This document shows, in pieces, positions 1-7,621 of a stretch of DNA of 64,000 nt. Numbering within the stretch: position 1 is the first letter of the stretch; the number at the start of each line of letters is the position of its first letter. The notes beneath the pieces were generated by a model. It saw nothing but the letters and a program-made list of their open reading frames with translations, made no database searches and was not told the origin of the DNA. Location: contig NZ_BMTV01000012.1 of NCBI RefSeq assembly GCF_014649855.1, forward strand, positions 1 through 64,000. The letters run 5' to 3'. The stretch is from Streptomyces roseolus. GTDB taxonomy: Bacteria; Actinomycetota; Actinomycetes; Streptomycetales; Streptomycetaceae. Both the position numbers and the translations under genes were made by a program.

Positions 1-74
1 CCATCACCGGACTCAACGCCGAGGTCGGCGCGTCCGTCACCTCCGGCGCCGGCATCTGCGACATCAAGGCCTGA
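1..74 (+). CDS. Acyl-CoA carboxylase alpha subunit (biotin carboxylase/BCCP), 3' end only
   Basis: Only the last 23 codons are in the window, read from base 3 to the TGA at 72-74. The peptide ends GASVTSGAGICDIKA. This matches the last strand of a biotin carboxyl carrier domain, as found at the C-terminus of actinobacterial acetyl/propionyl-CoA carboxylase alpha subunits. The biotinylated Met-Lys-Met would lie upstream, outside the window. The subunit carboxylates biotin and passes CO2 to a separate carboxyltransferase to make malonyl- or methylmalonyl-CoA. The identification rests on a short tail and on gene-order resemblance to other Streptomyces. A perfect hairpin follows the stop. Confidence 0.7.
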   Translation, partial: ITGLNAEVGASVTSGAGICDIKA

Positions 75-92
75 CGGTCCGAAGCAGACAGG

Positions 93-126
93 GAAGGGCC
101 CGCAGGCAGCCGCCTGCGGGCCCTTC
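93..126 (+). terminator. Terminator after the carboxylase gene
   Basis: Perfect 15-bp stem (93-107 with 112-126) and a 4-nt loop, starting 18 nt after the stop codon. No long T tract follows, which is usual for Streptomyces. It may also serve the convergent DeoR-family gene. Confidence 0.85.
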
Positions 127-213
127 GCCGTTCACGGCAGCCGGCTGTTCGCGGCAGGAGGGGCGGGGCGGCTCACTGCGTACGGGCACGCACCCGGGAT
201 CGTACGGTGCCGT

Positions 214-249
214 GCCCGGCGTCGTACCGGATCGCGCCCGGCGTCGTAC
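214..249. repeat. Short direct repeat downstream of the DeoR-family gene
   Basis: GCCCGGCGTCGTAC occurs at 214-227 and again at 236-249, a 22-bp period, in the short gap after the DeoR-family stop codon. Related partial copies surround it. Function unknown; it may be a decayed tandem duplication. Confidence 0.4.
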
Positions 250-265
250 GGCGTCGTGCCCGGGT

Positions 266-1252
266 TCAGCGGCGGCGGAGGTCCGCGACGCGGGCCGTGC
301 GCTCCATGGGTTCGGCGCCGAGGGCGCCGGGACCGGGGCCCCGGAACTGTCCGGCGGGCATCCGGCCGCCGCGCTGCACCGGCAGCGGCATCTCGCGGCG
401 GCCCCGGACACCCGGCGGCAGCTGCTCGGCGGCGGGGGCGGCGCTCTGACCGGTGCCGGCCACGGCGATCTGCACGCCCTGGTCGGCGAGGGCCTGGAGT
501 TCGGAGGCGGCGCGCTCGTCGTGCGGCGGCGGCTCGTCGGTGACCAGGCGGGTGATCACGTCCGTCGGCACCGTCTGGAACATGGTGTCGGTGCCGAGCT
601 TGGTGTGGTCGGCGAGGACCACGACCTCGGCGGCCGCCTGCACCAGGGCCCGGTCCACGCTCGCGGAGAGCATGTTGGAGGTGGAGAGGCCGCGTTCGGC
701 GGTGAGACCGCTGCCGGAGAGGAAGGCGCGGGAGACCCGCAGCCCCTGGAGCGACTGCTCGGCGCCGCTGCCCACGAGGGCGTAGTTGGAGCCGCGCAGG
801 GTGCCGCCGGTCATGACGACCTCGACGCGGTTGGCGTGCGCCAGCGCCTGGGCGACGAGCAGCGAGTTGGTGACCACGGTCAGGCCGGGGACCCGGGCGA
901 GCCGGCGGGCCAGCTCCTGGGTGGTGGTTCCGGCGCCGACGACGATGGCCTCGCCCTCTTCGACCAGACTCGCGGCGACGTCGGCGATGGCCGTCTTCTC
1001 CGCGGTCGCGAGATGGGATTTCTGCGGGAAGCCGGATTCTCGCGTGAATCCGCCCGGCAACACCGCACCGCCGTGCCGGCGGTCGAGGAGTCCTTCTGCC
1101 TCCAGGGCCCGTACGTCACGGCGCACGGTCACTTCGGAGGTCTGGACGACGCGGGCGAGCTCGCGGAGCGACACGGCCCCATTGGCTCGCACCATTTCGA
1201 GGATCAACTGGCGACGTTCTGCAGCGAACACGAAACTGACAGTAACGTGCAC
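266..1252 (-). CDS. DeoR-family transcriptional regulator
   Basis: A 328-aa DNA-binding regulator, GTG start. The N-terminus holds the DeoR winged HTH (about residues 10-60, including SLRELARVVQTSEVTVRRD), which fits the family signature. The middle (about 75-240) is a DeoRC-type sugar-phosphate sensing domain with the typical GTTTQELARRL and VVTNSLLVA segments. The last 60-70 residues are Pro/Gly/Arg-rich and go beyond the usual length of about 250-260 aa. Family members usually repress sugar or nucleoside catabolism and are released by a phosphorylated sugar. It lies 2.3 kb from PNP and is the nearest specific regulator to the six TCTACGCGCGTAGA palindromes in this window. I see no such palindrome at its own promoter. 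A role as repressor of nucleoside salvage is inference. Confidence 0.88.
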   Translation of the reverse strand: MHVTVSFVFAAERRQLILEMVRANGAVSLRELARVVQTSEVTVRRDVRALEAEGLLDRRHGGAVLPGGFTRESGFPQKSHLATAEKTAIADVAASLVEEGEAIVVGAGTTTQELARRLARVPGLTVVTNSLLVAQALAHANRVEVVMTGGTLRGSNYALVGSGAEQSLQGLRVSRAFLSGSGLTAERGLSTSNMLSASVDRALVQAAAEVVVLADHTKLGTDTMFQTVPTDVITRLVTDEPPPHDERAASELQALADQGVQIAVAGTGQSAAPAAEQLPPGVRGRREMPLPVQRGGRMPAGQFRGPGPGALGAEPMERTARVADLRRR

Positions 1253-1300
1253 TGCCGCGGGTTTTCAGCACTATGCGCCGGATTGCGGAACATACACACA

Positions 1301-1334
1301 GGCGGGGCTCCCAAGTGGTATGGAGAGCCCCGCC
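1301..1334 (-). terminator. Terminator between the LpdA-like and DeoR-family genes
   Basis: Inverted repeat GGCGGGGCTC (1301-1310) and GAGCCCCGCC (1325-1334) with a 14-nt loop, between the stop of the flavoprotein gene and the start of the regulator gene. It suggests the two are separate transcription units. Confidence 0.7.
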
Positions 1335-1420
1335 TTTGATCGATCTATGCCCCGTCTTGCCGGGGGTTGTCCGAGTCGGCGAACCGTTCCCGCAGGCGGG
1401 GAGCGTGATCGCCGCCGGCC

Positions 1421-2860
1421 CTACGCCTCGCCCGAGGTCTTTCGGGTGTGCAACTGCCGTGCCACTTCCGCGATCGAGCCCGACAGGGAGGGGTACACGG
1501 TGAAAGCATTTGCGATCTGTTCGACCGTCAGATTGTTGTCGACCGCGATCGAGATGGGGTGGATCAGCTCGCTCGCCTTGGGGGCGACGACACAGCCGCC
1601 GACCACGATGCCGGTGCCGGGGCGGCAGAAGATCTTGACGAAGCCGTCCCGGATGCCCTGCATCTTGGCGCGCGGGTTGCGCAGCAGCGGCAGCTTGACG
1701 ACCTTGGCGTCGATCTTGCCCGCCTCCACGTCGGCCTGGGTGTAGCCGACGGTGGCGATCTCGGGGTCGGTGAAGACGTTCGAGGAGACCGTCTTCAGGT
1801 TGAGCGGGGCCACCGCGTCGCCGAGGAAGTGGTACATCGCGATCCGGCCCTGCATGGCGGCGACCGAGGCGAGCGCGAAGACGCCGGTGACGTCGCCCGC
1901 CGCGTACACGCCGGGGGCGGTGGTGCGGGAGACCTTGTCGGTCCAGATGTGCCCGGAGTCCTTCAGCTTGACCCCGGCCTCCTCCAGGCCCATGCCGGCG
2001 GAGTTCGGGATCGCGCCGACGGCCATCAGGCAGTGGGTGCCGGAGATGACCCGGCCGTCCGAGAGGGTGACCTCGACCCGGTCGCCGACCCGCTTGGCGG
2101 ACTCGGCGCGGGAGCGGGCCATGACGTTCATGCCGCGGCGGCGGAAGACGTCCTCCAGGACCGCGGCGGCGTCCGGGTCCTCGCCCGGGAGCACCCGGTC
2201 GCGGGAGGAGACCAGGGTGACGCGGGAGCCGAGGGCCTGGTAGGCGCCGGCGAACTCGGCGCCGGTCACGCCGGAACCGACCACGATGAGCTCCTCCGGG
2301 AGCTCCTTGAGGTCGTAGACCTGCGTCCAGTTCAGGATCCGCTCGCCGTCCGGCTTGGCGTCGGGCACCTCGCGCGGGTGACCGCCGGTGGCGATCAGCA
2401 CCGCGTCGGCGGTCAGCGTCTCCTCGGTGCCGTCGGCGGCGGTGACGACCACCTGGCGGGAGCCGTCCATGGCCTGCCGGCCGGAGAGCCTGCCGCGGCC
2501 GCGCAGCACCCGGGCGCCCGCCCGGGTGACCGAGGCGGTGATGTCGTGCGACTGGGCGAGCGCCAGCCGCTTCACCCGTCGGTTGACCTTGCCGAGGTCC
2601 ACGCCGACGACGCGGGCGGCCTGCTCGACGTGCGGGGTGTCGTCCGCGACGATGATGCCCAGCTCCTCGTAGGAGGAGTCGAAGGTGGTCATCACCTCGG
2701 CGGTGGCGATCAGGGTCTTGGAGGGGACGCAGTCGGTCAGGACGGACGCGCCGCCGAGGCCGTCGCAGTCGACGACGGTCACCTCCGCGCCGAGTTGGGC
2801 GCCCACCAGGGCCGCCTCGTATCCGCCGGGTCCGCCGCCGATGATCACGATCCGGGTCAC
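1421..2860 (-). CDS. LpdA-like FAD-dependent NAD(P)H-quinone reductase
   Basis: A 479-aa protein of the flavoprotein disulfide reductase superfamily, GTG start at 2860. The FAD-binding GGGPGG is at residues 8-13. There is a second Rossmann motif (VVGSGVTGAEFAGA) for NAD(P)H and a C-terminal dimerisation domain. The redox Cys pair of true dihydrolipoamide dehydrogenases is broken: in GGASVLTDCVPSK only Cys44 remains and the first position is Ser39. The C-terminal His-Glu pair is also lost (YPSLSGSIAE). This matches the mycobacterial LpdA type, which lacks lipoamide activity and reduces quinones with NAD(P)H. In Mycobacterium tuberculosis the same gene lies near PNP and phosphomutase genes. It is transcribed toward the DeoR-family gene, with a terminator between. 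Confidence 0.88.
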   Translation of the reverse strand: MTRIVIIGGGPGGYEAALVGAQLGAEVTVVDCDGLGGASVLTDCVPSKTLIATAEVMTTFDSSYEELGIIVADDTPHVEQAARVVGVDLGKVNRRVKRLALAQSHDITASVTRAGARVLRGRGRLSGRQAMDGSRQVVVTAADGTEETLTADAVLIATGGHPREVPDAKPDGERILNWTQVYDLKELPEELIVVGSGVTGAEFAGAYQALGSRVTLVSSRDRVLPGEDPDAAAVLEDVFRRRGMNVMARSRAESAKRVGDRVEVTLSDGRVISGTHCLMAVGAIPNSAGMGLEEAGVKLKDSGHIWTDKVSRTTAPGVYAAGDVTGVFALASVAAMQGRIAMYHFLGDAVAPLNLKTVSSNVFTDPEIATVGYTQADVEAGKIDAKVVKLPLLRNPRAKMQGIRDGFVKIFCRPGTGIVVGGCVVAPKASELIHPISIAVDNNLTVEQIANAFTVYPSLSGSIAEVARQLHTRKTSGEA

Positions 2861-2916
2861 TGGGATCTACGCCTCGCGTCTCGTTCTGCCGGGGGTGTGC
2901 GGCCCCCGTGGGGTGC

Positions 2917-2973
2917 AGTGCGTACGCCATTGTCCCGCACGCCTCAAGTGCGTACTCCATTGTCCCGTACGCC
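2917..2973. repeat. Tandem 27-bp direct repeat, each copy with an inner inverted repeat
   Basis: Two 27-bp copies (2917-2943 and 2947-2973) differ at two positions and have a 30-bp period. Each contains GCGTAC-N11-GTACGC; the first copy has one mismatch in the second arm. They lie between the divergent starts of the LpdA-like gene (2860) and the cyclotransferase-like gene (3091). The spacing is close to three helical turns, as expected for paired operators. Confidence 0.6.
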
Positions 2974-3077
2974 GCCCGGTCCCTCGCGCCGGGGGCGGAA
3001 AAAGCCCGTCCGGGGCGCCGCGGGAGCACCCGGGCGCCCGCCACCTCGGGTTTCGCCCTCCGCCCCCGCCCCTCCCG

Positions 3078-3083
3078 TACCCT
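3078..3083 (+). promoter_or_regulatory. -10 element (TACCCT) of a probable leaderless gene
   Basis: TACCCT fits the TANNNT -10 pattern and ends 7 nt before the ATG at 3091. Transcription would start at or next to the start codon. No Shine-Dalgarno is seen. Confidence 0.5.
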
Positions 3084-3090
3084 CGGTCCC

Positions 3091-3528
3091 ATGTCGCTCT
3101 ACGCCGCGTACGCCGGCAACCTCGATCCGCGGCTGATGAGCCGCCGCGCCCCGCACTCACCGCTGCGCGGCACCGGCTGGCTGAACGGCTGGCGGCTCAC
3201 CTTCGGCGGGGAGCAGATGGGCTGGGAGGGGGCGCTCGCCACCCTCGTGGAGGCCCCCCGCCAGCAGGTCTTCGTGGCGCTGTACGACATCGCCCCGATG
3301 GACCAGGACTCGATGGACCGCTGGGAGGGCGTCGGCCTCGACATCTACCGGCGGATGCGGGTGCGGGTGCACACCCTCGACGGCGAGGAGCCGGCCTGGG
3401 TGTACGTGCTCAACGCCTACGAGGGCGGGCTGCCGTCCGCGCGCTACCTCGGCGAGGTCGCCGACGCGGCGGAGTCGGCGGGCGCGCCGCACGACTACGT
3501 GATGGAGATCCGCAAGCGCCCCTGCTGA
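3091..3528 (+). CDS. Gamma-glutamylcyclotransferase-family protein
   Basis: A 145-aa protein of the GGCT-like fold. It opens with YAAYAGNLDP, the variant of the YGSN substrate loop. It carries a MDRWEGVGLDIYRR segment whose Glu occupies the expected catalytic position. The C-terminus (ARYLGEVADAAESAGAPHDYV) matches the usual end of actinobacterial members. Family enzymes release 5-oxoproline from gamma-glutamyl peptides; the substrate here is unknown. The ATG at 3091 was chosen because the conserved strand begins there and TACCCT lies 7 nt upstream. It is divergent from the LpdA-like gene, with tandem repeats between. Confidence 0.8.
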   Translation: MSLYAAYAGNLDPRLMSRRAPHSPLRGTGWLNGWRLTFGGEQMGWEGALATLVEAPRQQVFVALYDIAPMDQDSMDRWEGVGLDIYRRMRVRVHTLDGEEPAWVYVLNAYEGGLPSARYLGEVADAAESAGAPHDYVMEIRKRPC

Positions 3529-3596
3529 GGCGACCGGCCGGACGCGCGTTCGTCGGAAACGACAAGACAACGATCGCATGTCCGTCCGCGCCGTCA

Positions 3597-3610
3597 TCTA
3601 CGCGCGTAGG
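3597..3610. promoter_or_regulatory. Operator A of the nucleoside-salvage regulon (PNP)
   Basis: TCTACGCGCGTAGG is a 13/14 match to the palindrome TCTACGCGCGTAGA seen before five other salvage genes. It lies 11 bp upstream of a -10 hexamer and overlaps the expected -35 region. Repressor binding would block the PNP promoter. Confidence 0.75.
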
Positions 3611-3621
3611 AATTCTCCGGC

Positions 3622-3627
3622 TAGGCT
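3622..3627 (+). promoter_or_regulatory. -10 element (TAGGCT) for PNP
   Basis: TAGGCT matches TANNNT and lies about 65 nt before the chosen start codon. The -35 region coincides with operator A. Confidence 0.5.
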
Positions 3628-3691
3628 TCCTGGCGAATGAAATCCGTCCGGGGTGACCGTCCTCGGACCCCTCCCCGAGGCGAGAGAGCCA

Positions 3692-4495
3692 GTGAACGCT
3701 ACTGCCACCCCGTACGAGGCCGCCGAGGCCGCAGCCGCGCGACTGCGCGAGCTGACCGGAGTCGAGAACCACGACGTCGCCCTGGTCATGGGCTCCGGCT
3801 GGGCGCCGGCCGTGGACGCCCTCGGCGCCCCCGAGGCCGAGTTCCCCGTGACCGAGCTCCCGGGCTTCCCGCCGCCGGCCGTCGAGGGCCACGGCGGCAA
3901 GGTCCGCTCGTACAAGATCGGCGAGAAGCGCGTCCTGGTCTTCCTCGGCCGCACCCACTTCTACGAGGGCCGCGGCGTCGCCTCCGTCGCCCACGGCGTC
4001 CGGACGGCCGTCGCCGCCGGCGTGAAGACCGTCGTGCTGACGAACGGCTGCGGCGGCCTGCGCGAGGGCATGCGCCCCGGCCAGCCGGTCCTCATCTCCG
4101 ACCACATCAACCTGACGGCCGCGTCGCCGATCGTCGGCGCGAACTTCGTCGACCTGACGGACCTGTACTCGCCGCGGCTGCGCGCGCTGTGCAAGGAGGT
4201 CGACGAGACGCTGGAGGAGGGCGTGTACGTCCAGTTCCCCGGCCCCCACTACGAGACCCCCGCCGAGATCAACATGGTCCGCGTCATGGGCGGCGACCTC
4301 GTCGGCATGTCCACCGTCCTGGAGGCCATCGCCGCCCGTGAGGCCGGCGCGGAGGTCCTCGGCATCTCCCTGGTCACCAACCTCGCGGCGGGGCTGTCGG
4401 GCGAGCCGCTGAACCACGAGGAGGTCCTTCAGGCGGGGCGCGACTCGGCGGCCCGGATGGGCGAACTGCTGACGCGGGTCCTCGACCGGATCTGA
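3692..4495 (+). CDS. Purine nucleoside phosphorylase
   Basis: A 267-aa trimeric-type PNP (PNP/MTAP family). It splits inosine, guanosine and deoxy forms with phosphate into base and (deoxy)ribose-1-phosphate. Visible motifs are the phosphate loop MGSGW (residues 33-37), GRTHFYEGRG, TNGCGGLREGM, the ETPAEINMVR stretch and VTNLAAGLSGEPLNH with the base-contacting Asn. The GTG at 3692 follows GAGAGAG at a good spacing. An upstream in-frame GTG at 3653 lacks one. Operator A and a -10 hexamer precede the gene. The phosphomutase that can take its sugar product is next, after 474 nt. Confidence 0.95.
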   Translation: MNATATPYEAAEAAAARLRELTGVENHDVALVMGSGWAPAVDALGAPEAEFPVTELPGFPPPAVEGHGGKVRSYKIGEKRVLVFLGRTHFYEGRGVASVAHGVRTAVAAGVKTVVLTNGCGGLREGMRPGQPVLISDHINLTAASPIVGANFVDLTDLYSPRLRALCKEVDETLEEGVYVQFPGPHYETPAEINMVRVMGGDLVGMSTVLEAIAAREAGAEVLGISLVTNLAAGLSGEPLNHEEVLQAGRDSAARMGELLTRVLDRI

Positions 4496-4693
4496 TCCCT
4501 CCCGGCGCTCCCCGCGACGACGGTCGGCCCCGGGGCCGCGCCGGTTCTCCGGGGCGCCGCGGCGGCCTCCGCCTCCGACCGTCGGGGCGTCCTCGCCGGG
4601 GGCGCCCGCGGGCCGGCCGGTGCGGCCCGCGGGCGCGGGCGTGCCGTGTGCGGGCGGGGCGGGCGAGGGCGGGGCCGTGTCGGGCGTGGGGCC

Positions 4694-4865
4694 GGGGCCG
4701 CTGCGCGGAGCCTCACCCCGCCCCGCCCCTTCCCGAGACCGGGGGCTCAGTCCCGATCCCAGGCCGTCCGGCGCTCGAGGGCCCGGCCGAAGGCCGCACG
4801 GGGTCCGGGGCGGAGCCCCGGTTACGGGAAGGGGCGGGGTGGGGAAGGCTCCGCGCAGCGGCCCG
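4694..4865. repeat. MITE-like palindromic element in a 474-nt gap
   Basis: The gap 4496-4969 has no convincing gene. It holds a 170-bp element with perfect 18-bp ends (GGGCCGCTGCGCGGAGCC at 4695-4712; its complement at 4847-4864). The imperfect inverted repeat continues inward for about 30 bp more on each side (CCCCGCCCCTTCCC against GGGAAGGGGCGGGG). The rest of the gap is C/A-rich low complexity (4865-4950) and GC-rich sequence with no recognised signal. A non-autonomous mobile element or a large bidirectional terminator could both explain it. Confidence 0.6.
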
Positions 4866-4969
4866 CCCCCCGCGCACCACCGACCCTCACCCGCACCCAG
4901 CCACCGCCCCGCACCACTCCCACCTCACCCCACCCCCACCCCCACCCGCTCTCCGAAAGGCGCATCACC

Positions 4970-6622
4970 GTGACGCAGGACGACCTCCTCGCCCGGGCCC
5001 AGGCGTGGCTCGCCGAGGACCCCGATCCCGAGACCCGTGAGGAGCTCGGCGCGCTCCTCGACCGGGGGGACACCGACGAGCTGGGGGTCCGGTTCGCCGG
5101 GACGCTGCAGTTCGGCACCGCGGGGCTCCGCGGGGAGCTGGGCGCCGGGCCCATGCGGATGAACCGGTCCGTGGTGATCCGCGCCGCCGCCGGGCTCGCC
5201 GCGTACCTGCGGAAGAAGGGGCAGGCCGGCGGCCTGGTCGTCATCGGGTACGACGCCCGCTACAAGTCCGAGGACTTCGCCCGGGACACCGCCGCCGTGA
5301 TGACCGGCGCCGGGCTGCGCGCCGCGCTGCTGCCGCGCCCGCTGCCGACGCCCGTCCTCGCCTTCGCCATAAGGCACCTGGGCGCCGTCGCCGGCGTCGA
5401 GGTGACCGCGAGCCACAACCCGCCCCGCGACAACGGCTACAAGGTGTACCTCGGTGACGGCTCGCAGATCGTGCCGCCGGCCGACGCCGAGATCGCGGCC
5501 GAGATCGAGGCCGTACGGGCCCTGGCCGACGTGCCGCGCCCGGACGACGGGTGGGAGGTGCTCGGGGACGAGGTCCTGGAGGCCTATCTGGCGCGGACCG
5601 ACGCCGTGCTGACGCCCGGGTCGCCGCGGAGCGTGCGGACCGTGTACACGGCCATGCACGGCGTCGGGAAGGACGTGCTCACCGCCGTCTTCGCCCGGCA
5701 CGGCTTCCCGCCGCCGGCGCTCGTCGCCGCGCAGGCCGAGCCCGACCCGGCGTTCCCGACCGTGGCGTTCCCGAACCCGGAGGAGCCGGGGGCCATGGAC
5801 CTGGCCTTCGAGGCGGCCCGGGCCGTGGACCCCGACATCGTCATCGCCAACGACCCGGACGCCGACCGCTGCGCCGTCGCCGTGCCGGACGCCTCCGTCG
5901 AGGGCGGCTGGCGGATGCTCCGCGGCGACGAGGTCGGCGCGCTGCTCGCCGCGCACCTCGTGCGCAAGGGGGCCCGGGGCGTCTTCGCGGAGTCGATCGT
6001 GTCGTCCTCGCTGCTGGGGCGGATCGCCGCGGCGGCCGGGGTCGGGTACGAGGAGACCCTGACGGGCTTCAAGTGGATCGCCCGCGTCGACGGGCTGCGG
6101 TACGGGTACGAGGAGGCGCTCGGCTACTGCGTGGACCCGGAGGGCGTCCGCGACAAGGACGGCATCACCGCGGCGCTGCTCGTCGCCGAGCTGGCCTCGG
6201 AGCTGAAGGAACGGGACCGGACGCTGACCGACCTGCTCGACGACCTGGCGGTCGCGCACGGGCTGCACGCCACGGACCAGCTGTCGGTGCGCGTGGAGGA
6301 CCTGAGCGTCATCGCGAACGCGATGGCGACGCTGCGCGCGACCCCGCCGGCGCGGCTGGCCGGGCTCACCGTCGTCTCGGCGGAGGACCTGACCAAGGGC
6401 ACGGAGTCGCTGCCGCCGACGGACGGCCTGCGCTACCACCTGGAGGGCGACTACAAGGCCCGGGTGATCGTCCGCCCCTCGGGCACGGAGCCCAAGCTGA
6501 AGTGCTACCTGGAGGTCGTGGTCCCGGTCGCCGACGCGAGCGGGCTCGCGTCGGCCCGCGCCACCGGCGCCGAGGTGCTGGGCGCGCTGAAGAAGGACCT
6601 GGCGGCGGCCGCGGGGCTGTAG
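4970..6622 (+). CDS. Phosphohexo/phosphopentomutase (alpha-D-phosphohexomutase family)
   Basis: A 550-aa enzyme with the four-domain mutase architecture. The phosphoserine loop is VTASHNP with Ser148, the metal loop is DPDADR (295-300), sugar recognition is near EEALGYC, and the phosphate-binding loop is RPSGTEPK (502-509). Length and motifs match the PgcA/PGM2-like branch, which includes enzymes active on ribose-1-phosphate and deoxyribose-1-phosphate. Being between PNP and deoC, its likely job is pentose-1-phosphate to pentose-5-phosphate; this is inference from context. The GTG at 4970 was chosen for the GAAAGG 9 nt upstream and for homologous N-terminal length. The frame stays open further upstream only as C-rich low complexity. 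Confidence 0.9.
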   Translation: MTQDDLLARAQAWLAEDPDPETREELGALLDRGDTDELGVRFAGTLQFGTAGLRGELGAGPMRMNRSVVIRAAAGLAAYLRKKGQAGGLVVIGYDARYKSEDFARDTAAVMTGAGLRAALLPRPLPTPVLAFAIRHLGAVAGVEVTASHNPPRDNGYKVYLGDGSQIVPPADAEIAAEIEAVRALADVPRPDDGWEVLGDEVLEAYLARTDAVLTPGSPRSVRTVYTAMHGVGKDVLTAVFARHGFPPPALVAAQAEPDPAFPTVAFPNPEEPGAMDLAFEAARAVDPDIVIANDPDADRCAVAVPDASVEGGWRMLRGDEVGALLAAHLVRKGARGVFAESIVSSSLLGRIAAAAGVGYEETLTGFKWIARVDGLRYGYEEALGYCVDPEGVRDKDGITAALLVAELASELKERDRTLTDLLDDLAVAHGLHATDQLSVRVEDLSVIANAMATLRATPPARLAGLTVVSAEDLTKGTESLPPTDGLRYHLEGDYKARVIVRPSGTEPKLKCYLEVVVPVADASGLASARATGAEVLGALKKDLAAAAGL

Positions 6623-6626
6623 CCGG

Positions 6627-6671
6627 ACGGCGGAGGGCCGGTACGGGAAACCCGTACCGGCCCTCCGCCGT
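6627..6671 (+). terminator. Strong terminator after the phosphomutase
   Basis: Perfect 21-bp stem (6627-6647 with 6651-6671) closed by an AAA loop, 4 nt after the stop codon. The remaining gap to 6896 shows no gene. Confidence 0.92.
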
Positions 6672-6896
6672 GTCGCCCTCCGCCGTGTCGCCGGCCGGAG
6701 CGGCCGTCGGCGTGGTCCGCGGTCTGCGACGCGCGTGCGCGGGACGGGCCACGCCCGTCGTCCCGGCACGGCCGCCGGACGGGAGCCGGTGGCGGGGCGG
6801 CGGAGGGGCCGCCATGGCCCTCGCCGCCGGCGGCCGCGGGGACCCGCGCTCCCGGCCGGGCCGGGGGCTCCTCACCCCGTCGGCGCCCCGGGGGGC

Positions 6897-7553
6897 TCAG
6901 CCGGTCGCGCCGAGCACCACGAGGAGGAGCAGGCCGACGGCGGCCGGCGCGATGATCTCGTACGCCCAGCGGACCGTCGGCGTGCCCTGCGCCCCGGCCC
7001 TGCCCTGGTGGCGCTCGGCCATCTCCCGCAGGTCGGCGACGTTCTGGTCGCCGGCCGCGACGCGCGCGGCGGAGTCCCGGACGTCGGCGGTCACGGAGGT
7101 GCGCCCGTGGGGGTCGTCCTGGGAGGCGCGGGCGGCCTGGCGCGCCGCCCTCTTCCGCTGGCGCAGCGAGACGGGCATGGCCCACAGCTGGTACTTGGCG
7201 CCCTCGTGCGTGAAGACCTCGCTGGAGTAACCGGCCCGGACGTCGGCGACGGCGGCCCAGGGCAGCACGATCGAGCGGAACGGGTTGCGGATCCGGAGCC
7301 GGTCCTCGTTGGCCTGGACGGCGGGCCGGAGCGTGAAGGCGGTGATCAGCGGCACGGCGAGCAGCAGTCCGGCCAGCGCCAGCCAGGGCGTCCGCCCCTC
7401 GCCGCGCACCAGCGCGTCGCCCGCGAAGACGAGTGCCAGGGCGAGCAGGAAGACGCCCCCCGCGATCCCGAAGTTGGAGCGGTAGACGCGATCGGGGGAG
7501 GTCGGCTCGGGGTTCGACCCGGAGTTCGGCTCGGAGGGCGTGGGGCTCGTCAT
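6897..7553 (-). CDS. PH-domain-like membrane protein
   Basis: A 218-aa protein. Residues 1-22 are Ser/Pro/Glu-rich. Two membrane segments follow (about 28-47 and 57-77), then a bacterial PH-like beta domain (about 78-130: LRIRNPFRSIVLPWAAVADVRAGYSS and KYQLWAMPVSL), a basic linker, and a final membrane helix (about 196-216). Actinobacterial proteins of this build are annotated as PH domain-containing; their role is unknown. It is convergent with the phosphomutase. A CAGAAT hexamer 7 nt before the ATG may be a leaderless -10. Confidence 0.8.
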   Translation of the reverse strand: MTSPTPSEPNSGSNPEPTSPDRVYRSNFGIAGGVFLLALALVFAGDALVRGEGRTPWLALAGLLLAVPLITAFTLRPAVQANEDRLRIRNPFRSIVLPWAAVADVRAGYSSEVFTHEGAKYQLWAMPVSLRQRKRAARQAARASQDDPHGRTSVTADVRDSAARVAAGDQNVADLREMAERHQGRAGAQGTPTVRWAYEIIAPAAVGLLLLVVLGATG

Positions 7554-7621
7554 GCCGCCGATTCTGCCTCAGGACCCCCCGTGGGACTCGGGCGCCCCGC
7601 AGGCCACCGCCGCCACGGGGG

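Noticed and set aside
2917..2973. CRISPR array
   Set aside because: Only two units with a 3-bp gap, and no spacer-length unique sequence or cas gene.
1448..3136. Long open frame on the plus strand opposite the LpdA-like gene
   Set aside because: Its product is low-complexity Gly/Asp/Val/Arg without family features. It is the antisense shadow of a GC-rich gene. Many similar long antisense frames (for example opposite the phosphomutase, deoA, sdhA and the importer genes) were dropped for the same reason.
4646..4969. In-frame N-terminal extension of the phosphomutase
   Set aside because: The extra 108 residues are Arg/Pro/Thr-rich, encoded by the palindromic element and a C-rich tract. The GTG at 4970 has a ribosome binding site and gives the family length.
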